Below are positions 36,013 to 45,882 of a stretch of DNA of 64,000 bases, one piece after another; the first letter of the stretch is position 1; the number at the start of each line of letters is the position of its first letter. The notes below the pieces were generated by a model, which saw only the letters and a program-made list of their open reading frames with translations, did not search any database and was not told the DNA's origin. This stretch comes from Trinickia diaoshuihuensis (GTDB taxonomy: Bacteria > Pseudomonadota > Gammaproteobacteria > Burkholderiales > Burkholderiaceae): NCBI RefSeq assembly GCF_003390925.1, contig NZ_QUBS01000084.1, forward strand, positions 1 through 64,000, read 5' to 3'. The position numbers and the translations under genes are program-made.

Positions 36013-37902
36013 ATGCAATCCGTCTCGAAAGCTCCCTTCGGTTATTCCTTAGGACTCCTTAATGTCGCAGCGGCCGCATTTTACGCATTCGCGAGCGTCG
36101 GCTCGACCGGCGCCAAGGCGCAAACGCCGCCCGCCGATTCGATCACTTGCTTGGCGCCGGCGACGGTTGCCGGGGGCACGCCGAAGGGCTTGATTTCCGC
36201 GGACACGCTGACGACCGACGCGACTCGCATGTATGCGCAAGGCAGCGCGTTCAAGATGCAATTCACGACGAACGCCCCCGCGGCCGATACGGTCCAGTGG
36301 TCGGTGCAAGACTATATGGGCAACATTCGCGGCAGCGGTTCGTTCGCGGTCCCGGCCGGTGCGCAAACCTCCACGCTGTCGTGCACGGGTACGGCGAGCG
36401 GCTATTTCGCGATCACCGGTACGCTTGCCAATGCGGGCGGCACGCTGCCGCGCGCCGGAACGCGCCCCACCGGCATGGCGACCTTCGGCGTGCTCCCCAA
36501 CGTCTCGTCGGCCCTGCCGCCCGTGACGTTCGCGAGCCAGGACCAGCACCGCTTCGGCATGCAGGGCGAAAGCGACAAGCCCGCGCTGCTCAATGCCCTG
36601 GGCGTGACGCAAGCGATCGATTGGCGCCAACTTTCGACGATGGAGCCGAACGGCCCCAATACGTGGACGCCGTCGCTCTCGAAGGTCGATCCGCTCTTCA
36701 AGACCGGAAAAATCGCCCGCCTGGTGCGCCTCGACGGTTTCCCCGCCTGGTCGAGCCCGACCGGCGCGTATCAGGACGACACGTACGCCCCGACCAACCT
36801 CACGTACTTGCAGAGCTACATGTCGCGTGTGGGGACCGATTCGGAGGCGATTCGCCAGGCGTACTTCCCGAACATGAAGAACACCTACTACCAGGTGACG
36901 TGGGAGCCGGCATGGGCCGACACGCCGCAGAACTTCGTGAACATGTACGCGGCCATCTACAAGGGTCTGCACGCCACTGATCCGCATGCGGTCGTGATGG
37001 GCGTCACGAGCCCCGACCCCGGTATGGTCGGAAACTGGTGCACGGGCTCGAACTTGCAGACGTACGCGGCGCTCGGCTTGGGCAACTACATCGACGGCGT
37101 GACGACGCATAGCTACTACGCGAACCATGTTTCGCCGTCCTCGCCGCCGGAGCAATACGATACGAGCACGAACACGTATTACCAGAAGCAAGCCCTCGAT
37201 CATCAAATGCAGGCGCTGCGCGCCCAAATGCAGCAGATCAAGCCGAATATGCGCTTGTGGTCGAGCGAAGTCGGCGTGGCCTACGATGCCGGGATCACCT
37301 ACGATAGCGGTCCCTCGAACAACCAGCTTTTCGCGCAGGCTGCCGTCGCCGCGCGCGCCCACTTGACCGTGCTCGGCGAAGGCGCGCAAGTGACGTATTT
37401 CTTCTACGGCTCCGACTATCCGAGCGAAATCGGCTTCGGCAGCTTCTTCGACATCGTCAATGCGCAGGGCGATTTCCACGCGACGACGTTGAGCCCGAAG
37501 CCCGAGGCGCTCACCTTCGCGGCGCTGACGCGTATCATCGACGGCACGCAAACGCTCGGACGCCTGAACGCATTGCCGACCAACGACTACGGCTACGCGT
37601 TCCAGCAACTCGGCGGCGGTAAGGTCATCACGGCGCTCTGGAACCATCAGAACGTGAATTGGCCGACGAGCTCCGGGCTGTACAGCCAAACGGCGAGCAC
37701 CGGTTACGCGCTGACTGTGGATGCGCCGGGAACGAACGGGAATGTGACGGTGTTCGATATGATGGGCAATCCGACGACGGTCGCTTACACAAACGGCGTG
37801 GTCAACCTGACGCTGGGCGAAACGCCGATCTACGTGGTGTCGTCGAACGCGAGCGTGATCCAATCGCAGGTCACGGCGCCGGTAGGTTACACGGGGCAGT
37901 AA
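36013..37902 (+). CDS. Secreted glycoside hydrolase, clan GH-A-like, paralog 3
   Basis: Third copy, 629 residues, slightly shorter because of a four-residue deletion around the NTWTPSLSKVDP region. Signal peptide, Cys pair (ITCLAP, LSCTGT), acid/base Glu298 (VTWEP), nucleophile Glu419 (LWSSEVG) and VFDMMGNP are all kept, with the same 121-residue spacing between the two Glu as in the other copies. It differs most in the N-terminal domain and in surface loops, so binding may have diverged. ATG 36013 was chosen over GTG 36004 by analogy with the paralogs. Confidence 0.8.
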   Translation: MQSVSKAPFGYSLGLLNVAAAAFYAFASVGSTGAKAQTPPADSITCLAPATVAGGTPKGLISADTLTTDATRMYAQGSAFKMQFTTNAPAADTVQWSVQDYMGNIRGSGSFAVPAGAQTSTLSCTGTASGYFAITGTLANAGGTLPRAGTRPTGMATFGVLPNVSSALPPVTFASQDQHRFGMQGESDKPALLNALGVTQAIDWRQLSTMEPNGPNTWTPSLSKVDPLFKTGKIARLVRLDGFPAWSSPTGAYQDDTYAPTNLTYLQSYMSRVGTDSEAIRQAYFPNMKNTYYQVTWEPAWADTPQNFVNMYAAIYKGLHATDPHAVVMGVTSPDPGMVGNWCTGSNLQTYAALGLGNYIDGVTTHSYYANHVSPSSPPEQYDTSTNTYYQKQALDHQMQALRAQMQQIKPNMRLWSSEVGVAYDAGITYDSGPSNNQLFAQAAVAARAHLTVLGEGAQVTYFFYGSDYPSEIGFGSFFDIVNAQGDFHATTLSPKPEALTFAALTRIIDGTQTLGRLNALPTNDYGYAFQQLGGGKVITALWNHQNVNWPTSSGLYSQTASTGYALTVDAPGTNGNVTVFDMMGNPTTVAYTNGVVNLTLGETPIYVVSSNASVIQSQVTAPVGYTGQ

Positions 37903-37932
37903 GCGCGTAGACGGGAGGGTAAGCCCGAAACG

Positions 37933-37970
37933 AAAAATGCCAAGCTTCGGCCTGGCATTTTCGCTTTTTT
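37933..37970 (+). terminator. Terminator of hydrolase paralog 3
   Basis: AAAATGCCAAGC and GCCTGGCATTTT pair with one mismatch around a TTCG loop, followed by CGCTTTTTT. It lies just before the convergent acyltransferase gene. Confidence 0.85.
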
Positions 37971-37994
37971 GCGGAGCGTTGCGCTATCCGTCTC

Positions 37995-39068
37995 CTATCT
38001 TCTGCCGCAAGCGAGCAGCGTGAATCCCGGAAACCGCGCCCGCATCCGGGGGTGCAGCGAAGCCAGCACGACGATGACGAATGCGGGGATCAAGAAATAG
38101 AACCCCAGCGCGACATCGGAAGAGTGCAAGGGCACCCACTTGAGCGAAACCTTCCGGCAGATCGTCAGTAAAGGTTCGTGGGCGGCAAATACGAAGAAGC
38201 TCGCATCGCCCAAACGCACGAGGTGGCGCGTCATGGCATCGGAACGAATGGCGAATCGCGTCATCCATAAGGCCGATACCACACCGAGCAAGACCGACAC
38301 TTTATGGACGACGACGTATTCGGGGCCGGCGAACCGGCTCGCATCGGCCAGCAACAACGGAACGTAGAGGACTGTCGAGATTGCGCCGATGCGGTCGAGG
38401 AAAAAGGGCGTGCTGCCCTTGATCGCCAACCAGGCGCCCATCGTGAAGAATAGCGTGGCATCGCATGCCGGGACCGGTGTCCACCAGATGTTCGCCAGCC
38501 ATAGACTCAGCAGCGCCAGCACGGCCGCGGCACCCGCGCGGCGGCATACGACATAAACGAGCGGAGCGAGGAGCACCAAGACCATTAGGTCCCGCACGAA
38601 CCAAAACTGGTAGGCAATCGGCTCCCCGTGTATGCCGAACAGAAGGTCGAGGAATGCCGGCGCCGACAATTGCGACGCGAGCAGGTGCTTTCCCGAGAGA
38701 AACCGCGATGCCGCGGGCAGCGATTGCGCCAGCACCAGCACACCGAGCGTGGCCAGGTTCCAAAACAAGAAGGGAAGCAGCAGCGTCTTGGATCTCGATT
38801 TCAACTTGCCGAGCAAGCTCGCAAGCGTGGGCTCGAAATCGAGGAAGAATAAATAGCCCGCGATCAGAAAGAGCAGGGGGACCGATATCCGCGCCACGCC
38901 CTGCGAAATCACGTTTCTGACGAAATCCAGTACCGGCCCGTCAGCCGTGAAGCCGACCGAGCCGCCGCTGAGCGTCGAGGACAGATTGTAGTTGTGAATA
39001 AAGACGACCCCGACGATCAACGGAAACCGCAATATGTGCAGTCGGAGCGAGGCCTCCTTGCTCAGCAT
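37995..39068 (-). CDS. Acyltransferase 3 family membrane protein
   Basis: Encodes 357 residues with about ten hydrophobic helices and the acyltransferase-3 N-terminus LRFPLIVGVVFIHNYN, whose conserved His lies in helix 1. WFVRDLMVLVLLAPLVY is another family stretch. Such enzymes acetylate or succinylate sugars of exopolysaccharides, O-antigens and glycolipids at the membrane. It lies 18 bp after the WcaI-like glycosyltransferase on the same strand, so it probably decorates the polymer. Confidence 0.88.
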   Translation of the reverse strand: MLSKEASLRLHILRFPLIVGVVFIHNYNLSSTLSGGSVGFTADGPVLDFVRNVISQGVARISVPLLFLIAGYLFFLDFEPTLASLLGKLKSRSKTLLLPFLFWNLATLGVLVLAQSLPAASRFLSGKHLLASQLSAPAFLDLLFGIHGEPIAYQFWFVRDLMVLVLLAPLVYVVCRRAGAAAVLALLSLWLANIWWTPVPACDATLFFTMGAWLAIKGSTPFFLDRIGAISTVLYVPLLLADASRFAGPEYVVVHKVSVLLGVVSALWMTRFAIRSDAMTRHLVRLGDASFFVFAAHEPLLTICRKVSLKWVPLHSSDVALGFYFLIPAFVIVVLASLHPRMRARFPGFTLLACGRR

Positions 39069-39086
39069 TCGTCGCCCTCCTTCGGG

Positions 39087-40409
39087 TCAGCGCGTGGCCG
39101 CGACGTCGGTGTCGGCGACCGAATCCTCGATCATTTCGACCGGGGCGGCGGCAATAGGTGCGCTCTCGCGCGCACGGCGGCGGGCCTTGGCCGACACGCG
39201 AGCGTGCAGCGTGTTCGAAAACTCGCCTAGCACCGCTTCGCGCGAGAGCACCGCCTGCGCGAACGCACGGCCCATTTGACCGAGTTCGGCGCGCAAAGGC
39301 GCATCGTCGGCAAGACGCTCGATCGCCTGCGCCAACGTGTGTCCATCGCCGGGCGGGATGACCCAGCCGCGCGGCGCGACGACTTCGTAGAGCTCGGTGC
39401 CCGATTGCGCCATAGCGATGACCGGGCGCTCGCTGGCGAACATCCCCGTCAATTTCGAAGGCATCACCAAGTCGGCCGCGTCATGGCGCTGCGGTAGGAC
39501 ATGAATATCGGCGAGATTCATGAGCTCGTTCAGTTCCTCGGCGGGACGCAGGTCGCTGAACCGGCAGTTCTTCATCGGGCCGCATAGGGCATGAATGGCG
39601 TCGCGCACGGGGCCGTTGCCGCAGAAAACGAAGACGATGTCCTCGCGATCGACGAGTTCAACGGCCGCGGCCGCCAGCACCTCGAGCCCTTGCTTGACGC
39701 CCATGTTGCCCGAGTAGAGCACGACTGTCGCATCGGCCGGGATGCGAAACGTTTCGCGCAGCGCGCTGCGTCGGCCGAGCGGACGGATTGCCGCCACGTC
39801 GGCCCAATTCGGAAAGTGCACGAGGCGCGCCGGCGCGACGCCCTTGTCGGCCGCGCGTTCGAGCATCTTTTTCGAAATCGTCGATACGGTATCGAAGCGG
39901 CGCAACAGCGTGCGCTCGACCCACAACGCCGTGCGCTTGAGCAGCGAACCGTTGAGCATGCCGAGTTGAAACGCCGCATCCACCTCGTAGTCTTGGATAT
40001 GGATCCAGGCGTGCGCCCGGCACAACCGCGCCACGAGCCAAGCCGCCGGCGCGTTCAGCATGCTCGGTGCGATGCACATCACGACATCGGGCCGCCAAAG
40101 CGCGTGCGCCAGCACAACGGGGAGGCTGGAGGCGGCGAAGCTCGCCAAATGGACGATACGGCGCACGCCGCGCGGACGGTTCGGCACCCATAGCGGCGCG
40201 CGCCAAAGCGCGACGCCATCGCGGTGCTCCCGGCCGTAGCGCAGCGCCGAATAACCTTTTCCTACGCGCCACTCGGGGTAATAAGGGGGCGCGCACACGA
40301 CCCGCACGTCGTGACCCTGCGCCTGCAGTGTCGCCGCCATTTCGGCGGTGTACTTGCCGATTCCGGTCAGCTCCGGCGCATAGTTGATTCCATACACGAG
40401 AATCTTCAT
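39087..40409 (-). CDS. WcaI-like glycosyltransferase (GT4)
   Basis: Encodes 440 residues of a GT-B glycosyltransferase. The N-terminus MKILVYGINYAPELTGIGKY is typical of the colanic-acid WcaI group. The C-terminal half has VLYSGNMGVKQGLEVL, ELNELMNLADIHVLPQR and DLVMPSKLTGMFASERPVIA. WcaI homologs transfer fucose in colanic acid; the donor here is unproven, but a GDP-fucose pathway is next door. ATG 40409 gives the family start. It is divergent from gmd. Confidence 0.9.
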   Translation of the reverse strand: MKILVYGINYAPELTGIGKYTAEMAATLQAQGHDVRVVCAPPYYPEWRVGKGYSALRYGREHRDGVALWRAPLWVPNRPRGVRRIVHLASFAASSLPVVLAHALWRPDVVMCIAPSMLNAPAAWLVARLCRAHAWIHIQDYEVDAAFQLGMLNGSLLKRTALWVERTLLRRFDTVSTISKKMLERAADKGVAPARLVHFPNWADVAAIRPLGRRSALRETFRIPADATVVLYSGNMGVKQGLEVLAAAAVELVDREDIVFVFCGNGPVRDAIHALCGPMKNCRFSDLRPAEELNELMNLADIHVLPQRHDAADLVMPSKLTGMFASERPVIAMAQSGTELYEVVAPRGWVIPPGDGHTLAQAIERLADDAPLRAELGQMGRAFAQAVLSREAVLGEFSNTLHARVSAKARRRARESAPIAAAPVEMIEDSVADTDVAATR

Positions 40410-40661
40410 GAACTCCCCGCTTGGCGCAATTTTCGAAAGAAAATGGCGTATCACTGTACTTAACGAATCGTCTCCCAAGCGAGACGTCGACGCGCGCCAG
40501 CGTATCGTCTTGTAGAGCCAAGTGCGGCAGGCCCGCGCAACCCTTGGCGTATTTTTCCGGCCCCGATGCGCCAACTTTCTGCGCGCCGCGCCAAGCGCTT
40601 GCGCCGCTTTTCTTGGAAGGGCATAACTAGCGCGACTCCCTCTCAATATATAGAGCCCGCT

Positions 40662-41774
40662 ATGCAGAAAGTCGCTTTGATTACCGGTATCACGGGACAG
40701 GACGGCGCTTACCTCGCCGAATTTCTGTTGTCGAAAAATTATGCGGTCCATGGGATCAAGCGCCGCACCTCGCTTTTCAATACAGACCGTATCGACCATC
40801 TGTATCAAGATCCGCACGAAAAGGACCGTCGCCTTATCTTGCATCACGGCGATATGACCGATTCGTCCAGCCTGATTCGGATCATTCAGGCCGTTCAACC
40901 CGACGAAATCTACAATCTCGCCGCGCAAAGCCATGTCGCCGTCTCGTTCGAGGAGCCCGAATACACCGCGAATGCCGACGGGCTAGGCGCGCTGCGTATC
41001 CTCGAGGCGATTCGCATCCTCGGACTGACGAAGAAGACGCGCTTTTATCAAGCCTCGACTTCCGAGCTCTACGGCAAGGTTCAGGAAGTGCCGCAGAAGG
41101 AAACGACGCCGTTCTATCCGCGCAGCCCGTATGCGGTGGCGAAGATGTATGCCTACTGGATCACGGTCAACTACCGCGAGGCCTATGGCATCTACGCATG
41201 CAACGGCGTGCTGTTCAATCACGAATCGCCGTTGCGCGGCGAGACGTTCGTTACACGCAAGATCACGCGCGCGCTGGCGCGCATCTCGCTCGGCATGCAG
41301 GATTGCGTCTACATGGGTAACCTCGATTCGCTGCGCGACTGGGGCCACGCGAAGGATTACGTGCAAATGCAGTGGTTGATGCTGCAGCAGGACAATCCCG
41401 AGGACTTCGTGATCGCGACCGGCGAGCAACATAGCGTGCGCGAGTTCATCACGCGGGCCGCGCGCTGTCTCGGCATCGAGTTGATGTGGGAGGGTAAGGG
41501 CGAGCGCGAGGAAGGGATCGTCGTCGACGTGGGCGTCGATGCGCGCGTGAAAGTGGGCGACGTCCTCGTGCGCGTCGATCCGCGCTACTACCGGCCGACC
41601 GAGGTCGACACGCTGCTCGGCGACCCGACGCGCGCGCGCGAGCGTCTGGGCTGGACCCCGACCACGAGCTTCGAACAACTCGTCGAGGAAATGGTCCAAA
41701 AAGACCTCGCCGATGCGCGCAAGGACTACCTCGTGCGCAAACACGGCTTCTCGGTGTTCGAGCGTAAGGAGTAG
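40662..41774 (+). CDS. gmd: GDP-mannose 4,6-dehydratase
   Basis: Converts GDP-mannose to GDP-4-keto-6-deoxymannose. It is an extended SDR of 370 residues with the NAD(P) motif [15 protein letters not shown] near the N-terminus, [32 protein letters not shown], catalytic Tyr-x3-Lys in [15 protein letters not shown], and [21 protein letters not shown] 40662 was chosen because the family sequence begins there, although the frame is open to 40566. It is 3 bp from fcl. Confidence 0.97.
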   Translation: MQKVALITGITGQDGAYLAEFLLSKNYAVHGIKRRTSLFNTDRIDHLYQDPHEKDRRLILHHGDMTDSSSLIRIIQAVQPDEIYNLAAQSHVAVSFEEPEYTANADGLGALRILEAIRILGLTKKTRFYQASTSELYGKVQEVPQKETTPFYPRSPYAVAKMYAYWITVNYREAYGIYACNGVLFNHESPLRGETFVTRKITRALARISLGMQDCVYMGNLDSLRDWGHAKDYVQMQWLMLQQDNPEDFVIATGEQHSVREFITRAARCLGIELMWEGKGEREEGIVVDVGVDARVKVGDVLVRVDPRYYRPTEVDTLLGDPTRARERLGWTPTTSFEQLVEEMVQKDLADARKDYLVRKHGFSVFERKE

Positions 41775-41777
41775 CGA

Positions 41778-42752
41778 ATGACGACGAGCAAGACGCGAAT
41801 CTTCGTCGCCGGCCATCGCGGGATGGTGGGCTCGGCGATCGCCCGCCGGCTTGCGGCCGAGCCGCACGTCGAATTGGTAGTGCGCGCATCGTCCGAACTC
41901 GATCTGACCGACCAAGCGGCGGTGCGTGCGTTTTTCGCCGACGAGCGCATCGACCAGGTGTACCTGGCCGCCGCGCGCGTCGGGGGTATTCGCGCCAACG
42001 ACACCTATCCCGCCGAGTTCATCTATCGCAATCTGATGATCGAGGCGAACGTCATTCACGCGGCCTGGGAGGCGGGCGTCGAACGCTTGCTCGCGCTCGG
42101 CTCCTCGTGCATCTACCCGAAATTCGCGCCGCAGCCGATCGTCGAGGACTCGCTCCTCACGGGTGAACTCGAGCCGACCAACGAGCCGTACGCGATCGCC
42201 AAAATCGCCGCGATCAAGCTATGCGAGTCGTACAACCGGCAGTACGGGGTGGACTACCGCAGCGTCATGCCGACCAACCTCTACGGTCCCGGCGACAACT
42301 TCCATCCGCTCGATAGCCACGTGATTCCCGCGCTGATCCGGCGCTTTCACGAAGCCAAACTGAGCGGGGCCGCAAGCACGGTGCTGTGGGGCAGCGGGCA
42401 GGCGCGGCGCGAGTTCTTGCATGTCGACGATTTGGCAGAGGCCTGCGTGATCGCGATGAACGTGCCGCGCGAGCGCTATTACAGCGTGGCCACGGAGCGC
42501 TGCTCGCATCTGAACGTCGGGTACGGCGACGATGTCACGGTGCGCGAATTGGCGGAATTGATCGCGAGCGTCGTCGGCTTCGAGGGGCGCATCGAACAGG
42601 ACTTGAGCAAACCGGACGGCACCCCGCGCAAGTTGATGAGCAGCGCACGCATGATGTCGCTCGGCTGGCAGCCCAAGATCGATTTGAAATCGGGCCTTGC
42701 GTCGACCTATGCGTGGTTTCTCGAGTCTCAGCAGCAACAGGTAGCCGCATGA
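41778..42752 (+). CDS. fcl: GDP-L-fucose synthase
   Basis: Epimerase/reductase that completes GDP-L-fucose from the Gmd product. The 324 residues have the nucleotide motif [16 protein letters not shown] at the N-terminus, [35 protein letters not shown], catalytic [20 protein letters not shown], and [11 protein letters not shown]. Being directly after gmd makes GDP-fucose the expected product. Its stop overlaps the next start (ATGA). Confidence 0.97.
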   Translation: MTTSKTRIFVAGHRGMVGSAIARRLAAEPHVELVVRASSELDLTDQAAVRAFFADERIDQVYLAAARVGGIRANDTYPAEFIYRNLMIEANVIHAAWEAGVERLLALGSSCIYPKFAPQPIVEDSLLTGELEPTNEPYAIAKIAAIKLCESYNRQYGVDYRSVMPTNLYGPGDNFHPLDSHVIPALIRRFHEAKLSGAASTVLWGSGQARREFLHVDDLAEACVIAMNVPRERYYSVATERCSHLNVGYGDDVTVRELAELIASVVGFEGRIEQDLSKPDGTPRKLMSSARMMSLGWQPKIDLKSGLASTYAWFLESQQQQVAA

Positions 42753-43390
42753 GCGTCGCGCGTTCCGCCGCGTCGCCGAGCCCGCGCGATACGCCGCCGG
42801 ATGCCGATTATCCGGCGCCGCGCATGCAAGATCTATCGGCGTTCGAGGTGCCCGCTGATTTCCGCGGCAAGCCCGGCTGGTACGTGCAACTTTGGTGGAT
42901 CGCCGATGCGCTGCTCTTTCGGCCCTCGCCGCAAGTGTTGTATGGCTGGCGGCGCGCATTGCTGCGCTGGTTCGGCGCCCGCGTCGGCGACGGTGCGATC
43001 ATCCGGCCCAGCGCGCGGATCACCTATCCATGGAAAGTGTCGATCGGCGAGCATGCTTGGGTCGGCGACGACGTGACGCTCTATAGTCTCGGTCCGATCG
43101 AGATCGGGGCGCATGCCGTCGTATCGCAGCGCTCGTACATTTGCGCAGGCGATCACGACTATCGGCGCCGCAACTTCCCGATTCGGGGACGAGCCGTCAG
43201 GATTGGCGCGCAAGCGTGGGTCGCGACCGACGTCTTCGTCGCACCGGGCGTCACGATCGGCGAGGGCGCCGTGGTGGGCGCGCGCAGTACGGTATTGCGC
43301 GATCTGCCGCCGCGTATGGTCTGCTACGGGTACCCGGCGGTCGCCGTGCGCCCGCGCGAGTGTCTCGACGCGGGGCACGAACCGAACTAG
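42749..43390 (+). CDS. WcaF-like hexapeptide acetyltransferase
   Basis: Encodes 213 residues of a left-handed beta-helix acetyltransferase. It has a family N-terminal part ([18 protein letters not shown]), hexapeptide turns ([23 protein letters not shown]) and [10 protein letters not shown] with the catalytic His region, ending VCYGYPA. WcaF homologs acetylate fucose-containing units in colanic acid-type polymers. It starts inside the fcl stop (ATGA) and ends sharing a CTAG with the convergent glycosyltransferase. Confidence 0.92.
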   Translation: MSVARSAASPSPRDTPPDADYPAPRMQDLSAFEVPADFRGKPGWYVQLWWIADALLFRPSPQVLYGWRRALLRWFGARVGDGAIIRPSARITYPWKVSIGEHAWVGDDVTLYSLGPIEIGAHAVVSQRSYICAGDHDYRRRNFPIRGRAVRIGAQAWVATDVFVAPGVTIGEGAVVGARSTVLRDLPPRMVCYGYPAVAVRPRECLDAGHEPN

Positions 43391-44595
43391 CGTTTGGCCG
43401 GCGGCGCGAACGTCGCGCGATACTCGCCCGGCGCGGCCGTGTTGCCGGCGATCAGTTTCACGAGCTTGCGCGCCGCGCCTTCAATCCGAAACTCGCGGTG
43501 GTAGCAATCGAGCGCCCGCCCGCGCATCTCGGCGATCTCGGCCGGCCCCTTCGTGTCGCACCATGTCGCGATGCCGGCGCCGACGCCTTCCAGCGTGTCC
43601 TTGACGACCATCCCGGCGCCCGAGGCCGCGACTTCGCGCCAGATATTGACGCAATCGGTGATGATGACGGGCGTGGCCGACGCCAACGCTTCGACGACCG
43701 CGATGCCGAAGTTTTCCTGGTGGGAGGGCAGCACGAACACTTCGGCCGCCCGCAGCGCGGCCCACTTGACGGCGCCGCTCAGCATTCCGGTCCATACGAC
43801 TTGCGCGCCGATTCCGCGCGCATCGGCCAGCCGCTCGAGCGCGTCGACCGTCGCGTCGTCGCCGGGCCCCGCGATCACGAGCCGTACGTCCGGATGACGC
43901 CCGGCCACCTGCGCGAAGGCTTCGATCAGCAGATCGCAACCCTTCTTCTCGTGAATCCGCGAGAGAAACAGCAAGATCCGTTTGCCGCGCAAGGCCGGGT
44001 ACGCTTCGAAAAACGCCGCGCCGCCGGAAGGGTCGTCGGGTGGCGGCGCAATGCCGAAACCCGTTACTTCGAGCGGCATGCGGCGGTCCAGAAACGGTTC
44101 GCGCGCCAGCTCCAATTCGGTGCGACAGGTGAACAGCACGGCGCGTGCGCGCCGGAACACCCATCGTTCCGCGAGCGCCCAATAGGCGAGCTTCTTCACG
44201 TGCTTGCGCGGGTAGGTGCGCTGAAACCACGGATCGAGCATGCCGTGCGGGAACACGAAGAGCGGGGTACCTGAGCGGCCCGCGCCGTAGCGGGCCGCAA
44301 TCGAGTGGAATTGCCAAATGCCGTGCACGACGATCGCATCGTATTCGCCCGCGTGTTCGCGCATCCACCGCATGGCGTCCATGCTCAGCCCGTACGTCCC
44401 TCGCGCGGGGCCCAGCCGATGAACCGCACCCAGCAGTCGCTCGCTCACGGGCGTGTCCGGCCCGTCGAGCGAAGCGACTTCGCCGACGCAGCCATAGGGC
44501 AGCATATGATTGACGAGTTGCACCACCGCCTCGGCAACGCCGCCGGCGCGTGGGTCCAACGATCGTACGACGTGCAGCACGCGAAGAGGCATCAT
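43387..44595 (-). CDS. Glycosyltransferase family 4 protein
   Basis: GT-B glycosyltransferase of 402 residues. The N-terminal domain has HVVRSLDPRAGGVAEAVVQL and VHGIWQFHSIAA; the C-terminal domain has LFLSRIHEKKGCDLLIEAF and the E-x7-E donor motif region HQENFGIAVVEALASATPVI. Sugar specificity cannot be told. The start (ATGATG) overlaps the stop of the preceding glycosyltransferase gene, so it is the last gene of the long leftward operon. Confidence 0.92.
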   Translation of the reverse strand: MMPLRVLHVVRSLDPRAGGVAEAVVQLVNHMLPYGCVGEVASLDGPDTPVSERLLGAVHRLGPARGTYGLSMDAMRWMREHAGEYDAIVVHGIWQFHSIAARYGAGRSGTPLFVFPHGMLDPWFQRTYPRKHVKKLAYWALAERWVFRRARAVLFTCRTELELAREPFLDRRMPLEVTGFGIAPPPDDPSGGAAFFEAYPALRGKRILLFLSRIHEKKGCDLLIEAFAQVAGRHPDVRLVIAGPGDDATVDALERLADARGIGAQVVWTGMLSGAVKWAALRAAEVFVLPSHQENFGIAVVEALASATPVIITDCVNIWREVAASGAGMVVKDTLEGVGAGIATWCDTKGPAEIAEMRGRALDCYHREFRIEGAARKLVKLIAGNTAAPGEYRATFAPPAKR

Positions 44596-45881
44596 TCGTT
44601 TTCCGTGACGGCGGGTGCAAGCGGGGCATGCTCGGTGGCGGCTACGGCGGCGCCTACATCGCGCCCGGCCGGCGCGATGGCGGGTCTCGCGCGCGGCGCG
44701 GTGTCGGCCACGGCCTCGATGAATTCGATCAGGCGTGCGCCCACTTCGCGGCGTCCGCAACTGGCCGCGATGACGCGCTGTCCCTGCTCGGCGATGCGCC
44801 GGTGCGCATCGGGGTTTTCGACGATCGAGGCGATCCGGTGCGCGAGCGCATCGGGCGTGGCTTCGTCCAGCAACGCGGCGCTCTCTTCGTCGAACAGCAG
44901 GCTGACGTCGCTGACGTCGGTGCTCAGCACGAGCAAGCCTTGGCTCGCGAATTCGACGACCTTCGACGGAAAGGTCGTGGTCGCCAATTCGGTACCGGGT
45001 AGCCGTAGCGACAACCCGACATCGGCTTGCGCCAGCAGTTGCCGATATTCGCGCGGCCCGATGTCTTGGTGAAGCTCGACCCGTACGCCCGAAGCGGCAA
45101 CGTCGCTTGCGAGCGTCGCGAGCGTTTGCCCGCCGCCGAAGCCGCTGACGACGAAGCGCGCGCGCGGCGCCAGATGGGCGTAGAGCTTGGCGAACCGGCG
45201 TACGCCCTCGGCAAAGAGGTACAAGCCGGTCCCGGTTTCGATCGTGCCGCCGAAGAGGAACGTGATGGTCGCGCCGAACGCGCGCGGCGCTGTCGGCTGC
45301 GGGGCGCAGACGCCGTTCACGACGCAGGCGTCGCGGATCGCGAGCGATTGCGCGAGCTCGCGCGAGACGACGATCGCGCGCCGGCTGCAAAGCCGTTTGA
45401 GCACGACGAGGCTGGCGCGCGTGACGAACCCGCGCAAATCCCTTTCATCGGACCGGGGGCCGTCCTCGATGTCGAGCAATACGCGATCGCGCCCGAGCCA
45501 TAAGCGCAGCCAAGCGGCGACCGGAATGTATTCGGGGAAGTAGTTGTACAGGACGGCGACGTCCTCGCGCTTTACGTGCCGCCATGCGAAGCGCAAGTAG
45601 CACAAGGCCGCGAAGACGCGGTTCAGGCCGCGTAAGCTGATGGCGGGCAAATAGGCGCAGGGCAGGCCGGCATCGCGGCAGGTGAAGCCGTCGAAGAACT
45701 TGCGGTCGCGGCTTGCCGTGACGATCGGTGAACTGACGATCACCGCGCGGCGCGCGTGCGCGCGCATGCCGGCCACCATCCCGACGACTTTATGGGCGGC
45801 CGCCCCCACGAGAAATCGCTGCCGTTGCCGCTCGTTGTAATGCGGCAGCATGATCGGTGCGAAAAAGAATTGGCGAGCCAA
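44592..45881 (-). CDS. Glycosyltransferase (GT4-like)
   Basis: Encodes 429 residues. A divergent GT-B enzyme with a conserved C-terminal domain: ITFLFGGTIETGTGLYLFAE, ADVGLSLRLPGTELATTTFP, SKVVEFASQGLLVLSTDVSD. The middle carries an unusual acidic stretch, LLDIEDGPRSDERD, and the C-terminal 35 residues are Ala-rich and poorly conserved in character. Donor and acceptor are unknown. It is one base after the wzy stop and overlaps the next gene by ATGA. Confidence 0.85.
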   Translation of the reverse strand: MARQFFFAPIMLPHYNERQRQRFLVGAAAHKVVGMVAGMRAHARRAVIVSSPIVTASRDRKFFDGFTCRDAGLPCAYLPAISLRGLNRVFAALCYLRFAWRHVKREDVAVLYNYFPEYIPVAAWLRLWLGRDRVLLDIEDGPRSDERDLRGFVTRASLVVLKRLCSRRAIVVSRELAQSLAIRDACVVNGVCAPQPTAPRAFGATITFLFGGTIETGTGLYLFAEGVRRFAKLYAHLAPRARFVVSGFGGGQTLATLASDVAASGVRVELHQDIGPREYRQLLAQADVGLSLRLPGTELATTTFPSKVVEFASQGLLVLSTDVSDVSLLFDEESAALLDEATPDALAHRIASIVENPDAHRRIAEQGQRVIAASCGRREVGARLIEFIEAVADTAPRARPAIAPAGRDVGAAVAATEHAPLAPAVTENE

Positions 45882-45882
45882 G

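Noticed and set aside
33838-37863. Long antisense frames (up to about 600 codons) opposite hydrolase paralogs 2 and 3
   Set aside because: They mirror each other only because the sense genes are paralogs; composition is Arg/Val-rich and there is no RBS or domain.
36013-37902. Paralog 3 as a pseudogene
   Set aside because: Signal peptide, both catalytic Glu, the Cys pair and the terminator are all intact and the frame is open throughout.
40410-40661. A possible small gene in the wcaI-gmd divergent gap
   Set aside because: Only short frames without a usable start. The open frame leading into gmd is an upstream extension without similarity, so the gap is read as two divergent promoters.
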